Counted from the first letter of the stretch, positions 35,681 through 48,227 are shown. The stretch is DNA of 64,000 nucleotides from Sorex araneus (GCF_027595985.1 NC_073311.1:51809292-51873291); one strand, 5' to 3'. Made by a program: numbers and translations. The notes: a model not told the origin generated them from the letters alone.

Positions 35681-35809
35681 AGGCATGGCTTTTGCAAAAA
35701 TAAATCTAAAAGGACATCTTGAAGCCTCTAGAAATTGCCGGGTGTGACCCAAAAATAGAAAAAAAGTCTGATGGTAAAAATCAAATTGGTATTCTACATG
35801 AACTTCTTT

Positions 35810-36430
35810 CTTTTTTTTTAATTTTTTAATGTGTATTTTTATTTTTATTTTTTTTAATTTATTTATATTTAATTAGAGAATCACCGTGAGGGTACAGTTA
35901 CAGATTTATACACTTTTGTGCTTATACTTCCCTCATACAAAGTTGGGGAACCCATCCCTTCACCAGTGCCCATTCTCCACCACCAGTAAACCCAGCCTCC
36001 CTCCATCCTCCCCAATCCCATCTCCCCCCACCCCACCCTGCCACTGTGGCAGGGCATTCCCTTCTGTTCTCTCTCTCTAATTAGCTGTTGTGGTTTGCAA
36101 TAAAGGTGTTGAGTGGCCGCTGTGCTCAGTCTCTAGCCCTCATTCAGCCCGCAACTCCCTTCCCCATCATGGCCTTCGTCTACAATGTAGTTGGTGATCG
36201 CTTCTCTGAGTTGCCCTTTCCCCGGAACATGAGGCCAGCCTCGAAGCCATGGGGTCAACCTCCTGGTACTTATTTCTACAGTTCTTGGGCATTAGTCTCC
36301 CACTCTGATATTCTATATACCATAGATAAGTGCAGTCTTTCTATGTCTGTCTCTCTCTTTCTGACTCATTTCACTCAGCATGAAACTTTTCATGAACTTA
36401 TTTCTAAACTTAGGTCTGTTTCTTTGATTT
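35810..36430 (-). mobile_element. L1 3' end, about 620 bp
   Basis: Antisense; poly(T), gaatcaccgtgagggtacag, then into sequence ending tttcactcagcatgaaac, near the ORF2 end. Confidence 0.8.
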
Positions 36431-38097
36431 GAGTATCTCCTTTTACCAATATCTTGATTATTGGGATCAAGTCCTAAAGTATTGTAAGTAAAGTAAGTAA
36501 ATTAACTCCTAAAGTCCTAATGTAAGTAAAGTAAGTCCTAAAGTATCGTATTCTTCAATTTTGCTTCTGAAAGTGGCACAAGTAAGGGTGTCATATAAAA
36601 TTTGTGGATTTTCTCTCTATATATTTTATGAACAAATGATGCTATTTTTCATTAGACTGAAATCTATAGACTGAAATCTATACAGTCAGAATTCTCCATG
36701 ATATTAAATTATAGGTATCTTCAATGATTCAACTAAACTGGCATAAGAAAATAAATGATATTACCTCAGATGAAAGAGTGTCCACCCCATAAAGAAACTC
36801 AAGCTAAAAAAAAAAAACAATAGCTTTCTAAATCATAGAGAATATTTTACACCATACATTTGAGCATAGAATGGTTAAAATGTGATACTGTGATACACAT
36901 GTATATATACCTAAAAATGATACATATAAATTTATAAAGCACCAAATGCCCCTATTAAATATGTATAGGGCATCTAACCAGACACTTTCTCAAAGTAATA
37001 TAGTTAGCCAATACACATCTTAAAAATCTTCAATGTCACTTATTATCCAGAAATTTCAAATCAAACAACATTGACAGTTCAATTCCTACCAATGAGAATA
37101 GCCTAATCCAAAGGACTAGACTATCATTAGAGTCACAGCAGCACTATTTAATAGCTAAAATCTGGTAACAACCAAAGGTTTAAGCATAGATGAAAGGATA
37201 AAACACATTGTAGCACATAAACAGAATAGAGATGAAATTTTACCTTTTGCTATAACTTGGATGGAAAATGGGTTTATCATGTTAGGAGAAAAAGGAGACA
37301 GAGGAAAAATATCAGATGATGTCACTTCTTTGATGTAAAGAAATGAAGCAAGAGAGCAAGCAATGTTCAGGGAAAACAAATTTCCAATAGAAATTTCCAA
37401 TAGAAACTGTTACAGCAGAAATACGGTTCCCAGGTGTTTGTGGCTGGAGTGGGGAGAAGTTGGGGCTTTTGTGGGAAGGGGCAGACTAGAAGTGACACAG
37501 AGACGGTGGTTGGAAGGTCTTGGACACTGTAGTGGTGCTGGAAGTACACTAACATTTTCCACCAATATCATAAACACCAACACTATTATAACCACAGATC
37601 ACAATAATAAGTGCTTTATGATTCTGTTCAATGTACCATACCATAAAATGCAAATATTCAAACAGAAATTCATGCATAACTCAGGCAGAAAAAACTTTAT
37701 TACTATTTACATTCATGTATACCCTAATGTGTACTATAATGACCAAAGTTGTTTCAGGAACACTTACTAAATCTGTGAGTGGCAGAAATAGGATAGAAAT
37801 AGAACTAAACTTCCTAAATTCTATGAGAGACGTCATCCTGCTGTCTCATATCACCAGACTGTGTTACCAACCAATGTGGTTAGAGTGTTTTCATCCTTTA
37901 TGTGGAGGGGAGGAAACAGACGGTCCCAGACACCTTATTCTGATGGATCTTCTTGGTCACTGACTAGAACAATCTGTTCAGCGCATGAGTAGTCTGAAAC
38001 ATGAAAGGCTGATTCTCTAGAACTAAATTCTGGGATTTTTAAATAAACATTGATCTTGTCTTGCTGTTGCAGTTGCTTAAGATGATGTGTTGATGTT

Positions 38098-39601
38098 TTA
38101 GATAGCAAAACGACCCATTTTCATGATGATTTATCATGAAATTGACATGTTATTGTCAATTTATGTTTATTGACATTTTATTGAAAGGTTATTCTCGACA
38201 TTTCTTTCATGTACAAATGAGAAATTATGATAAAGATTATGAAATATTTCATTTAGTTTACTTTAAAGCTAGAACAAGTCAAAAGTTAACATGACTGGAA
38301 TGAATTTTTCTAGGTCTATGTTGAATTTCTTTTACTTGGGCACCAGTGGCAGTATTCTGCATTTTAGGTTCTACTAGTTTCACAGTGATTTTCTTGGTGA
38401 GGCTGGTGTTAAATTTATGAGGTTTTCTCAGCACAAAATACTCTTTTCCCTTGATAAAAATGATATCTTTAGAGAAAATTTTTTCCTCATTATTTGGTGT
38501 TTGGACACATATTTACTAACCTACATTCATTCTAATTGTGGATGGATGAGATTAGTTTTATGAAAATCGATTTTTATTTCTACTTATCTTACTGACTTTA
38601 ACAGGATAGTGTGTAAATTTCAGTAAGTTTAAAAGCTCAAGTTTTAGTAAACACTCAGTAGCAATAACTATTGCCTAAACAAATATGGTGTGATATGACA
38701 GAGAAATAACATCACCATTTCTCTTTCATCTTCAATCTTCAGAAGTGTAGAACCAACTTTATTGCAGGCTTTCTTACTGTCATCGAAGTTCTTCAAGTCA
38801 CAAGAAATATGATAGCATTTGTCTCCACAGCATGACCATTTGCTTTTAACATGTCTTTGCCTTCACTTCCTTGAAAACAAAGACATTTCCAAGGGTTACT
38901 TCTTGTTTATATCTTGAGAGGAATTTTCTGGGCTGAGATAACAAAGAATGCTCACTAGTCCTTGTAGGAACAGATAATTCATGAGACAGATAGACTTCAT
39001 GGTTGCTTTCTGAAAACAGCCCGGGTCATGGAAGAGTAGCACATTACAAACCTTATGATAGGAAATCTCTGAACAGTAGTACTGAAAATATCCATGGACA
39101 CATCTGACAAGATTGGGGTTTTCCTCACAACTTCTGCTGAAAGGACTCTAGAACGGGAAGCAAGTCCTTTGTGTTTTCTAGAGGAAGTGTAATCAAGAGG
39201 CACAAAGCAGGTCTTGACGTGATGTCCTCTCTAAAGACCCCTGTCTGGTGGAATCATAATGAGAATATGATGAGAAAGAGCCAGAGATAATTTTGAGTAA
39301 AGTATTATTTTGAGAAATGATGACATAAATGATTGTAGTATCTTGTACAGAGAAAAGTCAAATCCCTGGGAATGACTAACTTGTTTTTTAATTGAAAAGA
39401 ATAGCAGTTGTCACCACAGCTTTTACTACTAGAAATCCAGGGAAATAGAGCAGAGACTCATGAGAATCAAGTTTGAATCCTTATTTACCTACCTGCATTG
39501 GATTGTTTCTTTTCTTCTTTAGATTCCACCTTTCTACATGTACAATTTTCTTTTGTTACGTTGCTCAAAAATGGCTTATGTAACTGTCCTGTTGATGGTT
39601 C
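38098..39601 (-). pseudogene. KLR-B paralogue, truncated by deletion and frameshifted
   Basis: Exons in coding order: stalk 39601-39493, still open (EPSTGQLHKPFLSNVTKENC...) with its donor; lectin exon 1 38869-38716, 154 nt against 155 in KLR-B because one base is missing just before the WSCC motif, which breaks the frame; no lectin exon 2; and only the last seven codons or so of lectin exon 3 (38098-38118). At 38119 the sequence jumps from the last exon to intron sequence that in KLR-B lies at 60457. Downstream of the frameshift the remaining lectin residues are well kept (KNFDDSKKACNKVGSTLLKI), so the damage looks fairly recent. Confidence 0.88.
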
Positions 39602-39695
39602 CTGTAAAACTTGACTCTATATCATTAGCTTGAGGGAAACATAACACAGAACTGAATTAAAAGCACAGTTATAATTTTTTGTATGTTTGTTTGTT

Positions 39696-39850
39696 TCTGG
39701 GCCACACCTCTTGATGCTCAGGGATTACTACTAGTTCTGCTTAAACCAGGAGTTGAACTCAGGAATTACTCCTGGCAGTGCTTGGGGGACCATACCAACT
39801 GCCAGGGTGAGCTGCGTACTAGGCATCTGGCCTACCTATCTTCTGACCCC
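39696..39850 (-). mobile_element. Short-type SINE shared by C1 and C2
   Basis: Antisense; the C2 counterpart is at 61396-61575, so it predates the duplication. Confidence 0.75.
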
Positions 39851-39992
39851 AACAATTTTAATATTCATATATCAGTTAATATTGAGAAATAAGGATTACT
39901 TTTGACATTGTGTTCCAGACATCTCTTACCTTCGTATACAATTTCCACAGTATCTCATTTCTTGAAAGCACCTTAAAAACATGGTAGTTTAC

Positions 39993-40722
39993 AGGAATTA
40001 CTCCTGGCGGTGCTCAGGGAACCATATGGAATGCTGGGAATCAAACCTGGGTCGGCCGCGTGCAAGGCAAACGCCCTACCCGCTGTGCTATTGCTCCAGC
40101 CCTGAGAATGCTTTTAATTACTCCCTCTCATGAGGGAGTATCTGAGATGAGACCTTTCATGGGGTAATGGTTTCAAGTCTTTTCATTAAGTAATTTGATT
40201 ATATCATTCCATTATTTTCTCACCTGTACTGCCTCATATGAGATATATGTTGTGGCTCTAATGTTATTTCCCTTATATTAAAGGTTTTTCTTCTTTCTTG
40301 CTCCTTTAAGAAGTTTGTCTCTCTTTGTTTTTTCCATTTTGATCGCTGTTCTGTTTGGGTCTATTTTGTTCTATTCTCTTTTGACCCCTGAATCTGTGAA
40401 GCTGCTTGCCTCCAGAGAGGAGACATCCTCAGCTATTATTTCTCCCACTTCTCTCATTCTTTTTATTTAATTTAATTTATTTATTTTTTATTGAATCACC
40501 ATGAGATACATGTACAAAGCATTCACTTCTCTCTTTCTTATTTCTCATTCTTTTCCTTTCCCTTTACCCCATCTCTGGTATTCTTATAATTCACAGATCA
40601 TTCTTATTGTCTTTGTTCATTAAGTACCTTATAGCATACCTCTTTGTTTTTAAATTATGCAAACTCTATGTGTATATATTAAAATGTGTGCTTGGAAGTA
40701 CCCAACTTTGAAACTATAAAAA
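39993..40722 (+). mobile_element. Processed insertion of unknown source in block C1
   Basis: Flanked by aaaaacatggtagtttac (39975-39992 and 40723-40740), with an A tail on the right. It opens with an antisense short SINE (to 40103), continues with about 350 bases I do not recognise, and includes an antisense L1 3' end (about 40450-40530). The paralogous site at 61950-61970 is empty. Confidence 0.7.
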
Positions 40723-40879
40723 AAAAACATGGTAGTTTACTAGAACTTGATAACACAACAATGAAAAATGACAAGCTTGGGTCTTTTGTGATCTTACAGA
40801 TTGTATTGGGGTAAGTATGCAGTTAAAGTGCTAGGTTATGAAGATGTAACAGAGATAAGATAACATAAGTGTTGCTCTC

Positions 40880-41040
40880 AGGGCCATGAAGTTTGGTTCT
40901 TGTCTTGCACGCAGCTCACTTGGCTTCAATTCCTGTTAACACATACAGTCTTCCAAACTCTACCAGGAGTGATTTCTGGTAGAGTTTGGAACACATAGCT
41001 GGAAGTAATCCCTATACTCTGCAGGATAAAGTCCCCCCCC
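40880..41040 (+). mobile_element. Short-type SINE shared by C1 and C2
   Basis: cagggccatgaagtttgg head; C2 counterpart about 62080-62250. C1 shows a small inverted duplication around ctctaccaggagtgatttct. Confidence 0.65.
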
Positions 41041-41559
41041 AAAAATAAAAGAATTCTCATAAGAAAATTGACTGCTAAATGTAGGTTCTGAAATAGTATC
41101 AGAAAGACTTTATATTTTTTTATTGACCTTAACTTAATTTTTGTCAATTATATAAGGAAGTAATAGATGCCTGTGTATGTGAGGAAGTGAAGAAGATAGA
41201 CAATAAAATTATAGCTTGTTCAATTAATGATCTAAACTAGGAAAATGCGGATTCCATGCCATATTAAGGCTGTTCTAGTTAATCAGTACATTCAGAGGAA
41301 GGAGTCTACAGGAAATTTAGGTTTGTTGAGTTAGAAAAGAGAACAAAATTCATAGAATTTTGGTTATTTTATATAGACAGTAAAGTATTTCAATATCAAC
41401 CTAAGTCCTGATTTTCAGCATTATAGCTTCATGGGAATAAGCTTGAGCACGATGTTCAATACTTTACAAGTGATTGTAATGCTTTTATTTATACAACGTT
41501 GGCTTTTCTTCTCAGAACTTTTTGCTCCTTAAGAGTCATCAATATGGAGTTTCTCTTTT

Positions 41560-41708
41560 TTTTACTTTTGGCAGTGCTCAGAGCTTACTTCTGGCTCTGT
41601 GCTCAGGGATCACTCCTGGTGGACTTGGGGGACCAAATGGGGTACTGGAGAGCAGCCTCACGCAAGATAAAAGTCCTATCTGCTGCACTATTATTCCAGC
41701 CCTCAGTG
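41560..41708 (-). mobile_element. Short-type SINE
   Basis: Antisense, directly left of the composite element. Confidence 0.75.
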
Positions 41709-41724
41709 TGGAATTTCTTTTCTT

Positions 41725-43511
41725 TTTTTTTTTTTTTTTTTTTTTTTATATTTTAAAATTTATTTAGCTTTTAATTAGTGAGTCACAGTGAGGGTACAGT
41801 TACAGATTCACACATTTTCGTGCTTGTTTTTCCCTCATGCAATGTTCGAGAGCCCATCCCTCCACCAGTGCCCATTCTCCACCACCCATGAACCCAGTAT
41901 CCCTCCCACCCCCCCAGTCCCATCCCCCCACCCCACCCCGCCTCTGTAGCGGGGCTTTCTTTTTTTTTTTTTTTTTTAAATTTTATTGAATCATAGTTCT
42001 CAGGATTATGTCGGTTATACAGTTCTCAAACACCCTTCACTTCACCAGTGCCCATCTTCCATCACCAACCCCCCCAGTATACCTGCCGCCCCCTCCCACC
42101 TCCCCAGTCCCAACCCTTGCACATGATATGTTTCACTTCGTTTACGCCTTATTTCGATTACATTCCATGTTTCAACATACAACTCACTACCGTTGTTGGG
42201 GTTTCCCCCAAAAAAGAAAAGCAGTCCTATTGCCAAGGAGGCATTTGATAGTTCTCCATTGCTAAGAATATAGAGATATTAAGTCCCGCTGTTTGTTACA
42301 TAGTTTTTCTTTTTCCCCCTTGCCCCGCGCCACCGAGTTCACGCCTGTTTTAGTAATCGCCACGCTGCCTGACAAGGGAAAAAAAAACCGAAAAGGATGG
42401 TTATTTCCCGTCATCAGCAGGCGTGGGGCTCTGGCTTAGTTGATAGACTTGTAGAGTATCTGCAAGCAGTCTCTGGAACCGACGGTCTTGCGCTGGTGTC
42501 GGCTCCGGCTCGAGATTCCACCAGCGTCCCGCTGTTCCTTGTACATAATTTTTCCCCTTATATCCCATTCCCACGCCACCAGGTCTGTTTGCTTAATGGA
42601 CATCACACTGTAGTTGATGACACACCGCGTTTCTTCCCGAGAAAGAAGAAAATTTCTTCTCAGCCGGCGTGGGGATATAGCTTAGTTCAGTCTAGTGAGA
42701 TGGCTACCACTTTGATTGCCTTCAATATTTCAGCAACAGACTTACTATTAGGATCTCCCACAAAAGTCCGCCCCATTAGAAAGGAACCATTACATATTGC
42801 TCATACTAAGATGACATTAAGTCGCGCGGCCGCTGGGTTTCTGTATAAAGTCCAGGGAAAGTACAACCAGAAATAACATCACTATAAACTTTTACCCTTT
42901 TATGGTGCTCATAAGATGGAGAAACCTAGAGAGAGGCTCGGCGTCTCCGTTTTGCGCTCAGGAAAACCGCGGCCCCTGCGCTGTGTTCAGGAGGGAGGAG
43001 TTGAGAGAGAGACAGGTTAAAAGAATTGGGGGATGCCCGGGTCCCACAGCTTCAGCACGCCGTGGGGTCTCTGGTCCCATGCCGGAATTAGTTCAGTGGG
43101 CTGCTTGGGGTCCGAGGGCGCTCCCTCGGGCCCCTCCATCATGCTCCTTCCACAGCCGGGTCCAAAAGGAAGCACACGTGGGGGAGGTGGGTTTAAGTAT
43201 CTAACTGCGGTGGGCGGGGGTCGCCGCCCCCGCCCCCTGGGGACTCCCGCAAGCGCGCTCACGTCCTGTTTTGGCTGAATCGGCGACTCCGTTTTGCGCT
43301 CAGGAAAACCGCGGCCCCTGCGCTGTGTTCAGGAGGGAGGAGTTGAGAGAGAGACAGGTTAAAAGAATTGGGGGATGCCCGGGTCCCACAGCTTCAGCAC
43401 GCCGTGGGGTCTCTGGTCCCATGCCGGAATTAGTTCAGTGGGCTGCTTGGGGTCCGAGGGCGCTCCCTCGGGCCCCTCCATCATGCTCCTTCCACAGCCG
43501 GGTCCAAAAGC
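41725..43511 (-). mobile_element. Composite non-autonomous retrotransposon with tandem 5' monomers
   Basis: Single insertion flanked by tggaatttcttttctt (41709-41724 and 43512-43527). In - strand order: about 1.7 copies of a GC-rich 342-bp monomer (starts 43282 and 42940 on +), a middle with two diverged units of about 243 bp (42283, 42526), an L1-like 3' tail with an internal A-run (41957-41978), and a second L1-like 3' tail ending in poly(A) (41725-41748). No ORF1/ORF2 is seen. The plan is like SVA elements of hominids: composite, non-coding and L1-dependent. Confidence 0.7.
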
Positions 43512-43527
43512 TGGAATTTCTTTTCTT

Positions 43528-44490
43528 AAAGCTACTCACCAGTAAAAGCAAATCATCTGAATTTGAAAACATTACTTCATTGCTAGGTAAAGAATGACTT
43601 GCAACAATATTAAAATAGTAAGTCATAATTCAGAGCTATAATTTCTTCTTGGATTTTTTCTAGCTGGGAGATAAGGCATTCCAACTGGCATATTTATATA
43701 GCATCCTTATAAACGATAAGTAACCCCTGGAAAAGTCTTTATTTTCATGCCAGTTTAGGCAAAGACATGTGGAAAATCGAATGGTCCTGTTGTGAGGACA
43801 ATTGCTACATATGCAGTTGTCAATAGTTACTTTAAATTCAGAATATCTATAAAATTATGTTTCACACAATATACTGCCCATTGAATTTTTCTATATATTT
43901 TGAAATGTATATTCTATATATTTTTCTATCATCAAAATAGGGGTTCCAAAATTCATATTTCGGTATTCATTTAAGGACCAGGAGCTAGTACAGGGGGTTA
44001 GCATGACTTGCTTGCTACTGACTCTGAATCAATTTTCAGCATCATTTAATTTCTTGAGCATTGGCTGCTGCAGACTAAAAGGCCTCTACATATTTCCCAG
44101 TTGACCCTGGTGATTTCGACATTACAGGTCTAGCATCACCCCGTCCTCAGGCATTCTTGTTGAAGCACAGGACAACTGGCTGACAATCACCAGGAGGATT
44201 CTCCACAGTCTTGGAAGCCCTCCCCAGTAAAAGCAAAATTGACTTATTCTTTCCTGTACAACCACAATTTACCAGGCACCCAATCCTGTTCTGGTCTTTA
44301 TTCATCCTGGAATATTTGCATTTCGTCTTATTTATCCAATGTAACTATTCTTTAAGACAATATCTTATTCTTAGCATGAGAAACACTTTCTGAACAGTTC
44401 ATTTATAAAGCTTTTCAATGGAATGTCCTTACTAGTCTTCTATGTAAAGTCAATGATAAAAATGTCCACAGTAAAAATAACTTCAAAGGT
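43528..44490. other. No gene recognised; SINE stub
   Basis: Non-coding; a weak short-type SINE head at about 43975-44045. Confidence 0.4.
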
Positions 44491-44499
44491 GCATTTTCT

Positions 44500-44640
44500 T
44501 CTGACCCCTGAATAGTACAGTGAGTAGGGCACTTGCCTTGTACGTGGCTGACTGGTGTTCGATCCCCGGCATCCCATACAGTCTCCAGAGCATTGCCAGG
44601 AGTAATTCCTGCACTCAGGAATTACTTTTTGTGAACGGCT
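44500..44640 (+). mobile_element. Short-type SINE
   Basis: gaatagtacagtgagtagg head, cccggcatcccatacagtc core. Confidence 0.8.
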
Positions 44641-44899
44641 ATAAAAAGGAACAGAAGCATGCACTAAGGCAGCATGGGGTGAAAACCCAGAGTTAAGTCC
44701 ACAGCTGTCAAAGGGGGCCGACTCCAGCCACCTAGGACTGCTGGGTCATCAGACAGCTCCTGAGACATTATGTAGTTTTGTAATTTTACATTTGGAAAAT
44801 GAGGATAAAAGTAATAGGCCTGTAAGATGTACTATAAAAATCTTCCTGCAAAAGCAGAAGCTGGATGGGCCCTCACCAAAGTGAGAAACTCTTATTTTT

Positions 44900-45180
44900 T
44901 CAAAGCACACAGTCAAAGAAGAGCAGGCCAGGCCAGAGAATGAGAGAAGACCTGAGACTGTTCAGGGACTTGAGGCCCGGCACCAACCAGCACAAACCCA
45001 CTCAGTGCAGACACAGGGGGAAGAAGGAATGGTCTGCTGCGTAGCGAGCCCGGCGGCATGGCACAAACCAATGCCAGGAGGCAGAGAGAAGAAACGGCTT
45101 GTGAATCACATGCCAGGCAAGGGTCTGATATCCAGAATCTATAAAGAACTCCTGTAAATCCAGGACAAAAGGAAAATAAT
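44900..45180 (+). mobile_element. L1 ORF2 fragment (degenerate)
   Basis: ggtctgatatccagaatcta then taaagaactcctgta recalls a conserved stretch near the L1 ORF2 3' part. An old MIR-like piece may precede it (tggaaaatgaggataaaag, near 44795). Confidence 0.45.
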
Positions 45181-45183
45181 TCG

Positions 45184-45300
45184 GGGGCTGGAGCAATAGT
45201 ACAGCAGGCAGAGTGTCCCACAGGGTCCCCTGAGCACTGCCAGGAGTGATTCCTGAGTGCAGAGCCAGGAGTAACCCCTGAGCATCTCCGCTTGTACTGA
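45184..45300 (+). mobile_element. Short-type SINE, internally deleted
   Basis: gggggctggagcaatagtac joined to tcccacagggtcccctgag; the middle is missing. Confidence 0.85.
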
Positions 45301-45640
45301 ATAGAAGTAACATTACATCAATTGAAAAAATGCTCTTTATTCAGAAAAATACCAAGTAAAAATTTATCAGATATGATGTATAAACATGATTAGTGTTTCA
45401 TAATGAATTACTCTAAAATCTCTCCTCTATGGACAATATTGATATATATTTTTTCTTATTTTATTTTTTAAAATTATTTGTTAATTTGCTTCTATACTTT
45501 CTTAAAGTGTTGTCACCTCCTCCAATATGGTGTTAAAAAAGAACAATGGTTTGGTTGTATTTTTGTAGTATATTAGAGTAAGCTCATAATATTGAAAAAC
45601 ATCATAAAAAGCTATAATATTTATAGTCTTTATAATACTT

Positions 45641-45874
45641 CACTGTCACTGTCATCTCATTTGCTCGAGCGGGCACCAGTAACATCTCCACTGTAAGACT
45701 TCTTGTTACTGCTTTTGGCATATCGAATATGCCATGGATAGCTTGCCAGGCTCTGTCATGAGGGTAAGATACTCTCAGTAGCTTGCCAGACTCTCCAAGA
45801 GGGCGAAGGAATTGAACCCTGGTCGGCCACGTGCAAGGCAAAAGCCCTACACGCTGTGCTATCGCTCCAGCCCC
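45641..45874 (-). mobile_element. Long-type SINE
   Basis: Antisense, nearly complete. Confidence 0.92.
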
Positions 45875-45951
45875 TTTATAAAACTTATCACATATTATCA
45901 ACAGGAATACTTATATTCTTCTATAACATTTATTTTGCTTACAATTAATGA

Positions 45952-46090
45952 ATGGGACAGAGAGATAGTACAGTAGGAAAGTAAGCTACTTTTCTTGCAC
46001 ACAGATGACCAGCTCTGACAGGAGCAATCTCTGAGTGCAGAGCCAGAAGTAAGTCCTGAGCCCCAGTGGGTATGTCTCACTCTCACAAAT
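45952..46090 (+). mobile_element. Short-type SINE, degenerate
   Basis: gggacagagagatagtacag head; core shortened. Confidence 0.7.
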
Positions 46091-46250
46091 AAATGTATTA
46101 ACTGTTCCAAATATTTTAAATAAAATAGCAATAAAAGTTTAGTAAAATAAGTATTTTTTTAATAAACATGCATTTACCTGAAGTAGAATTTGATTACATA
46201 AATATTTTAATTGCATGTGCTCACTAGTTTACCAATATATAGTCATATAC

Positions 46251-46493
46251 TGTCACTGTCATTCCGTTGCTCATCGATTTGTTCTAGCGGGCACCAATAA
46301 TGTCTCTCATTGTGAGACTCATTGTTACTGGTTTTTGGCATATCGAATACGTCAAGGGTAGCTTGCCAGCCTCTGCCATGAGGGCGAGATACTCTCGGTA
46401 GCTTGCCGGGCTCTCCAATAGGGGTGGAGGAATTGAACACGGGTTGGACGCAATGAAAGGCGAACGCCCTACTGCTGTGTTATCATTCCAGCT
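46251..46493 (-). mobile_element. Long-type SINE
   Basis: Antisense, complete; abuts the block C fragment. Confidence 0.92.
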
Positions 46494-46600
46494 CAGAAAT
46501 AGAACTAAACTTCCTAAATCCTATGAGAGACGACACCCTCCTGTCTCACACCACCAGGCTGTGTTCACAACCATGTGGCTGTGAACTGATCATCTCAGTC
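46494..46600. repeat. Small fragment of block C
   Basis: agaaatagaactaaacttcc followed by tatgagagacg and gctgtgtt-cacaaccatgtgg repeats the 3'-flank sequence at 37790-37885 and 54706-54770. It abuts a SINE. Confidence 0.6.
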
Positions 46601-46671
46601 ATATACTATTTTTACATATTGCTTCCTCTGGGAATTATGACCCACTGTTATGATTAAAGATGCACAGGACA

Positions 46672-46830
46672 GGGCTGGAGTGATAGTACAGCAGGTAAGG
46701 CGTTTGCCTTGCATGCGGCCGACCCGGGTTAGATTCCTAGCATCCCATATGGTCCTCTAAGCACTGCCAGGAGTAATTCATGAGTGCATTAGGCAGGAGA
46801 AACCCCTGGGTGTGATCCAAAAAGAAAAAG
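46672..46830 (+). mobile_element. Short-type SINE with target duplication
   Basis: Full unit flanked by atgcacaggac. Confidence 0.92.
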
Positions 46831-46834
46831 AAAA

Positions 46835-48220
46835 TGCACAGGACTCTGTGTGCTGATATTTACATATAACATTAACAATCTCTCAGAAAATAACTACTTA
46901 TTAGAAAACATGATTGCACAAAAAATACACTTAGTTTAGTTTGCCTTTAAAAATTCTTTACCAAACTGGAACATGCAAAGAATTTAGAAGCAATGTATTA
47001 TAAATAAGAAGTAGATATGAAACGTTCAAACATTGCTATATAGAAAAAAATCAGCAACTGTCCTCATTCATATGGCCATTTGCACTCTTTATTGTACTAG
47101 GTCCACCTCAAGAGATGTTGAAATATATCCTAATAAAGTTACTATACTTTATAATAATGTACTGATGCTATATTCATTGAAAAACTGATAGGAGGTCATT
47201 TATCTTGTAAAGTAATTTTCAAATTTCAGTGACTAAGACTAAATTTACTGAGTTTTCTGTTTAAATTTCAGCTCTTGGTGGTCCGTGCACACAGTAAGTG
47301 GCATTGATAACAATGAAATATGCAGAGTGACAGCTCTAAAGAACTGACAATACATACCTGTGTTGATGTGGTAGGATTTCTCTAGCCAATGAGTCTGGTC
47401 CAAAGATGTCACTGGTCAGACAGAAGAGATGAGGGAACCTGAACAGAGATGATTCTTTGGGGTTCTATATGTTTCCTGCTCCTGTGACCCAACACCCTCA
47501 ATATCTTTTAGCCATATGTGAAGAGGTGAGAAGTCAATTTACATTTGTTCTCAGATTTCACCCAATTGCATCTTGTGTCACTGTGAAATGTGCGGTTTTC
47601 TAACAGAGCAGATGAATGGGTAAAATAAAGGGCCTTGTCCATCTGCATGAGATACAAACATCACACATGAAAAAAAGACCACCATCACCACTACCCAAAT
47701 ACTGTTGCTAAATATAGTCCCTCTAACAGGCACTAATGTTTTGTGCTCTAAAGAGAAACTGTCTGGAAATGTTTAAATCCATTTACAGAGAAAAGCCATT
47801 ATCTAAGGGACAAGACCTCAACTCAGATCATTCATTATTCCCATACTTGTCTAGTTTAAAAAATAAAGTTGATTCAGTTGTTTAGCACAGTGACTTCTGT
47901 CTTGTTACTTTAATCACTTAATGGCTTAACCATTGAGAGAAAACCAAGCTATGTCTTCTATATGAAAATTACCATCTTGTTAAGCTGATTTAGTTTTGTT
48001 TTCTTTGTCTGATTAGTATTTGAAGGAAGAATTTTTACTTCTGAGTAGACTAGCAGCTCTTCTTTTTCCTCAGACTGAAACAAATACAGTGACCACAGTA
48101 TTTGCACTTTCATAAAGCTTAGAGGTTATAAAAATTTATGAACAGAATTGACATTTTTAGATATTTTATAAATAAAGTGGTCAATGTAGTGGATTTTGTC
48201 TTACCATGGTAAATTCATAA
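46835..48220. other. Spacer with only the doubtful exon at 47271
   Basis: Otherwise AT-rich sequence without recognisable genes or repeats. Confidence 0.4.
47271..47348 (+). pseudogene. Possible orphan last lectin exon
   Basis: After a pyrimidine-rich tttaaatttcag comes SWWSVHTVSGIDNNEICRVT then ALKN and a stop. The GIDNNEICRVT part is reminiscent of the third lectin exon of KLRs, but the terminal YIC block is absent. Could be chance. Confidence 0.25.
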
Positions 48221-48227
48221 GATAATT

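Larger units (their letters stand above)
36545..41400 (-). repeat. Duplicated block C1 (KLR-B pseudogene copy)
   Basis: 36545-38118 matches 53535-55010, and 38119-41400 matches 60457-62590, so C1 lacks everything equivalent to 55.0-60.45 kb. It holds an old + strand L1 fragment at about 36900-37400. Confidence 0.85.

Noticed and set aside
42397..42876. 159-residue ORF on the + strand
   Set aside because: Antisense to the composite retrotransposon; no family resemblance, and its sequence is explained by non-coding tandem units.
42902..43597. Two ORFs sharing nearly the same 70-residue sequence
   Set aside because: Produced by the tandem GC-rich monomers, on the strand opposite to the element; not a protein repeat.
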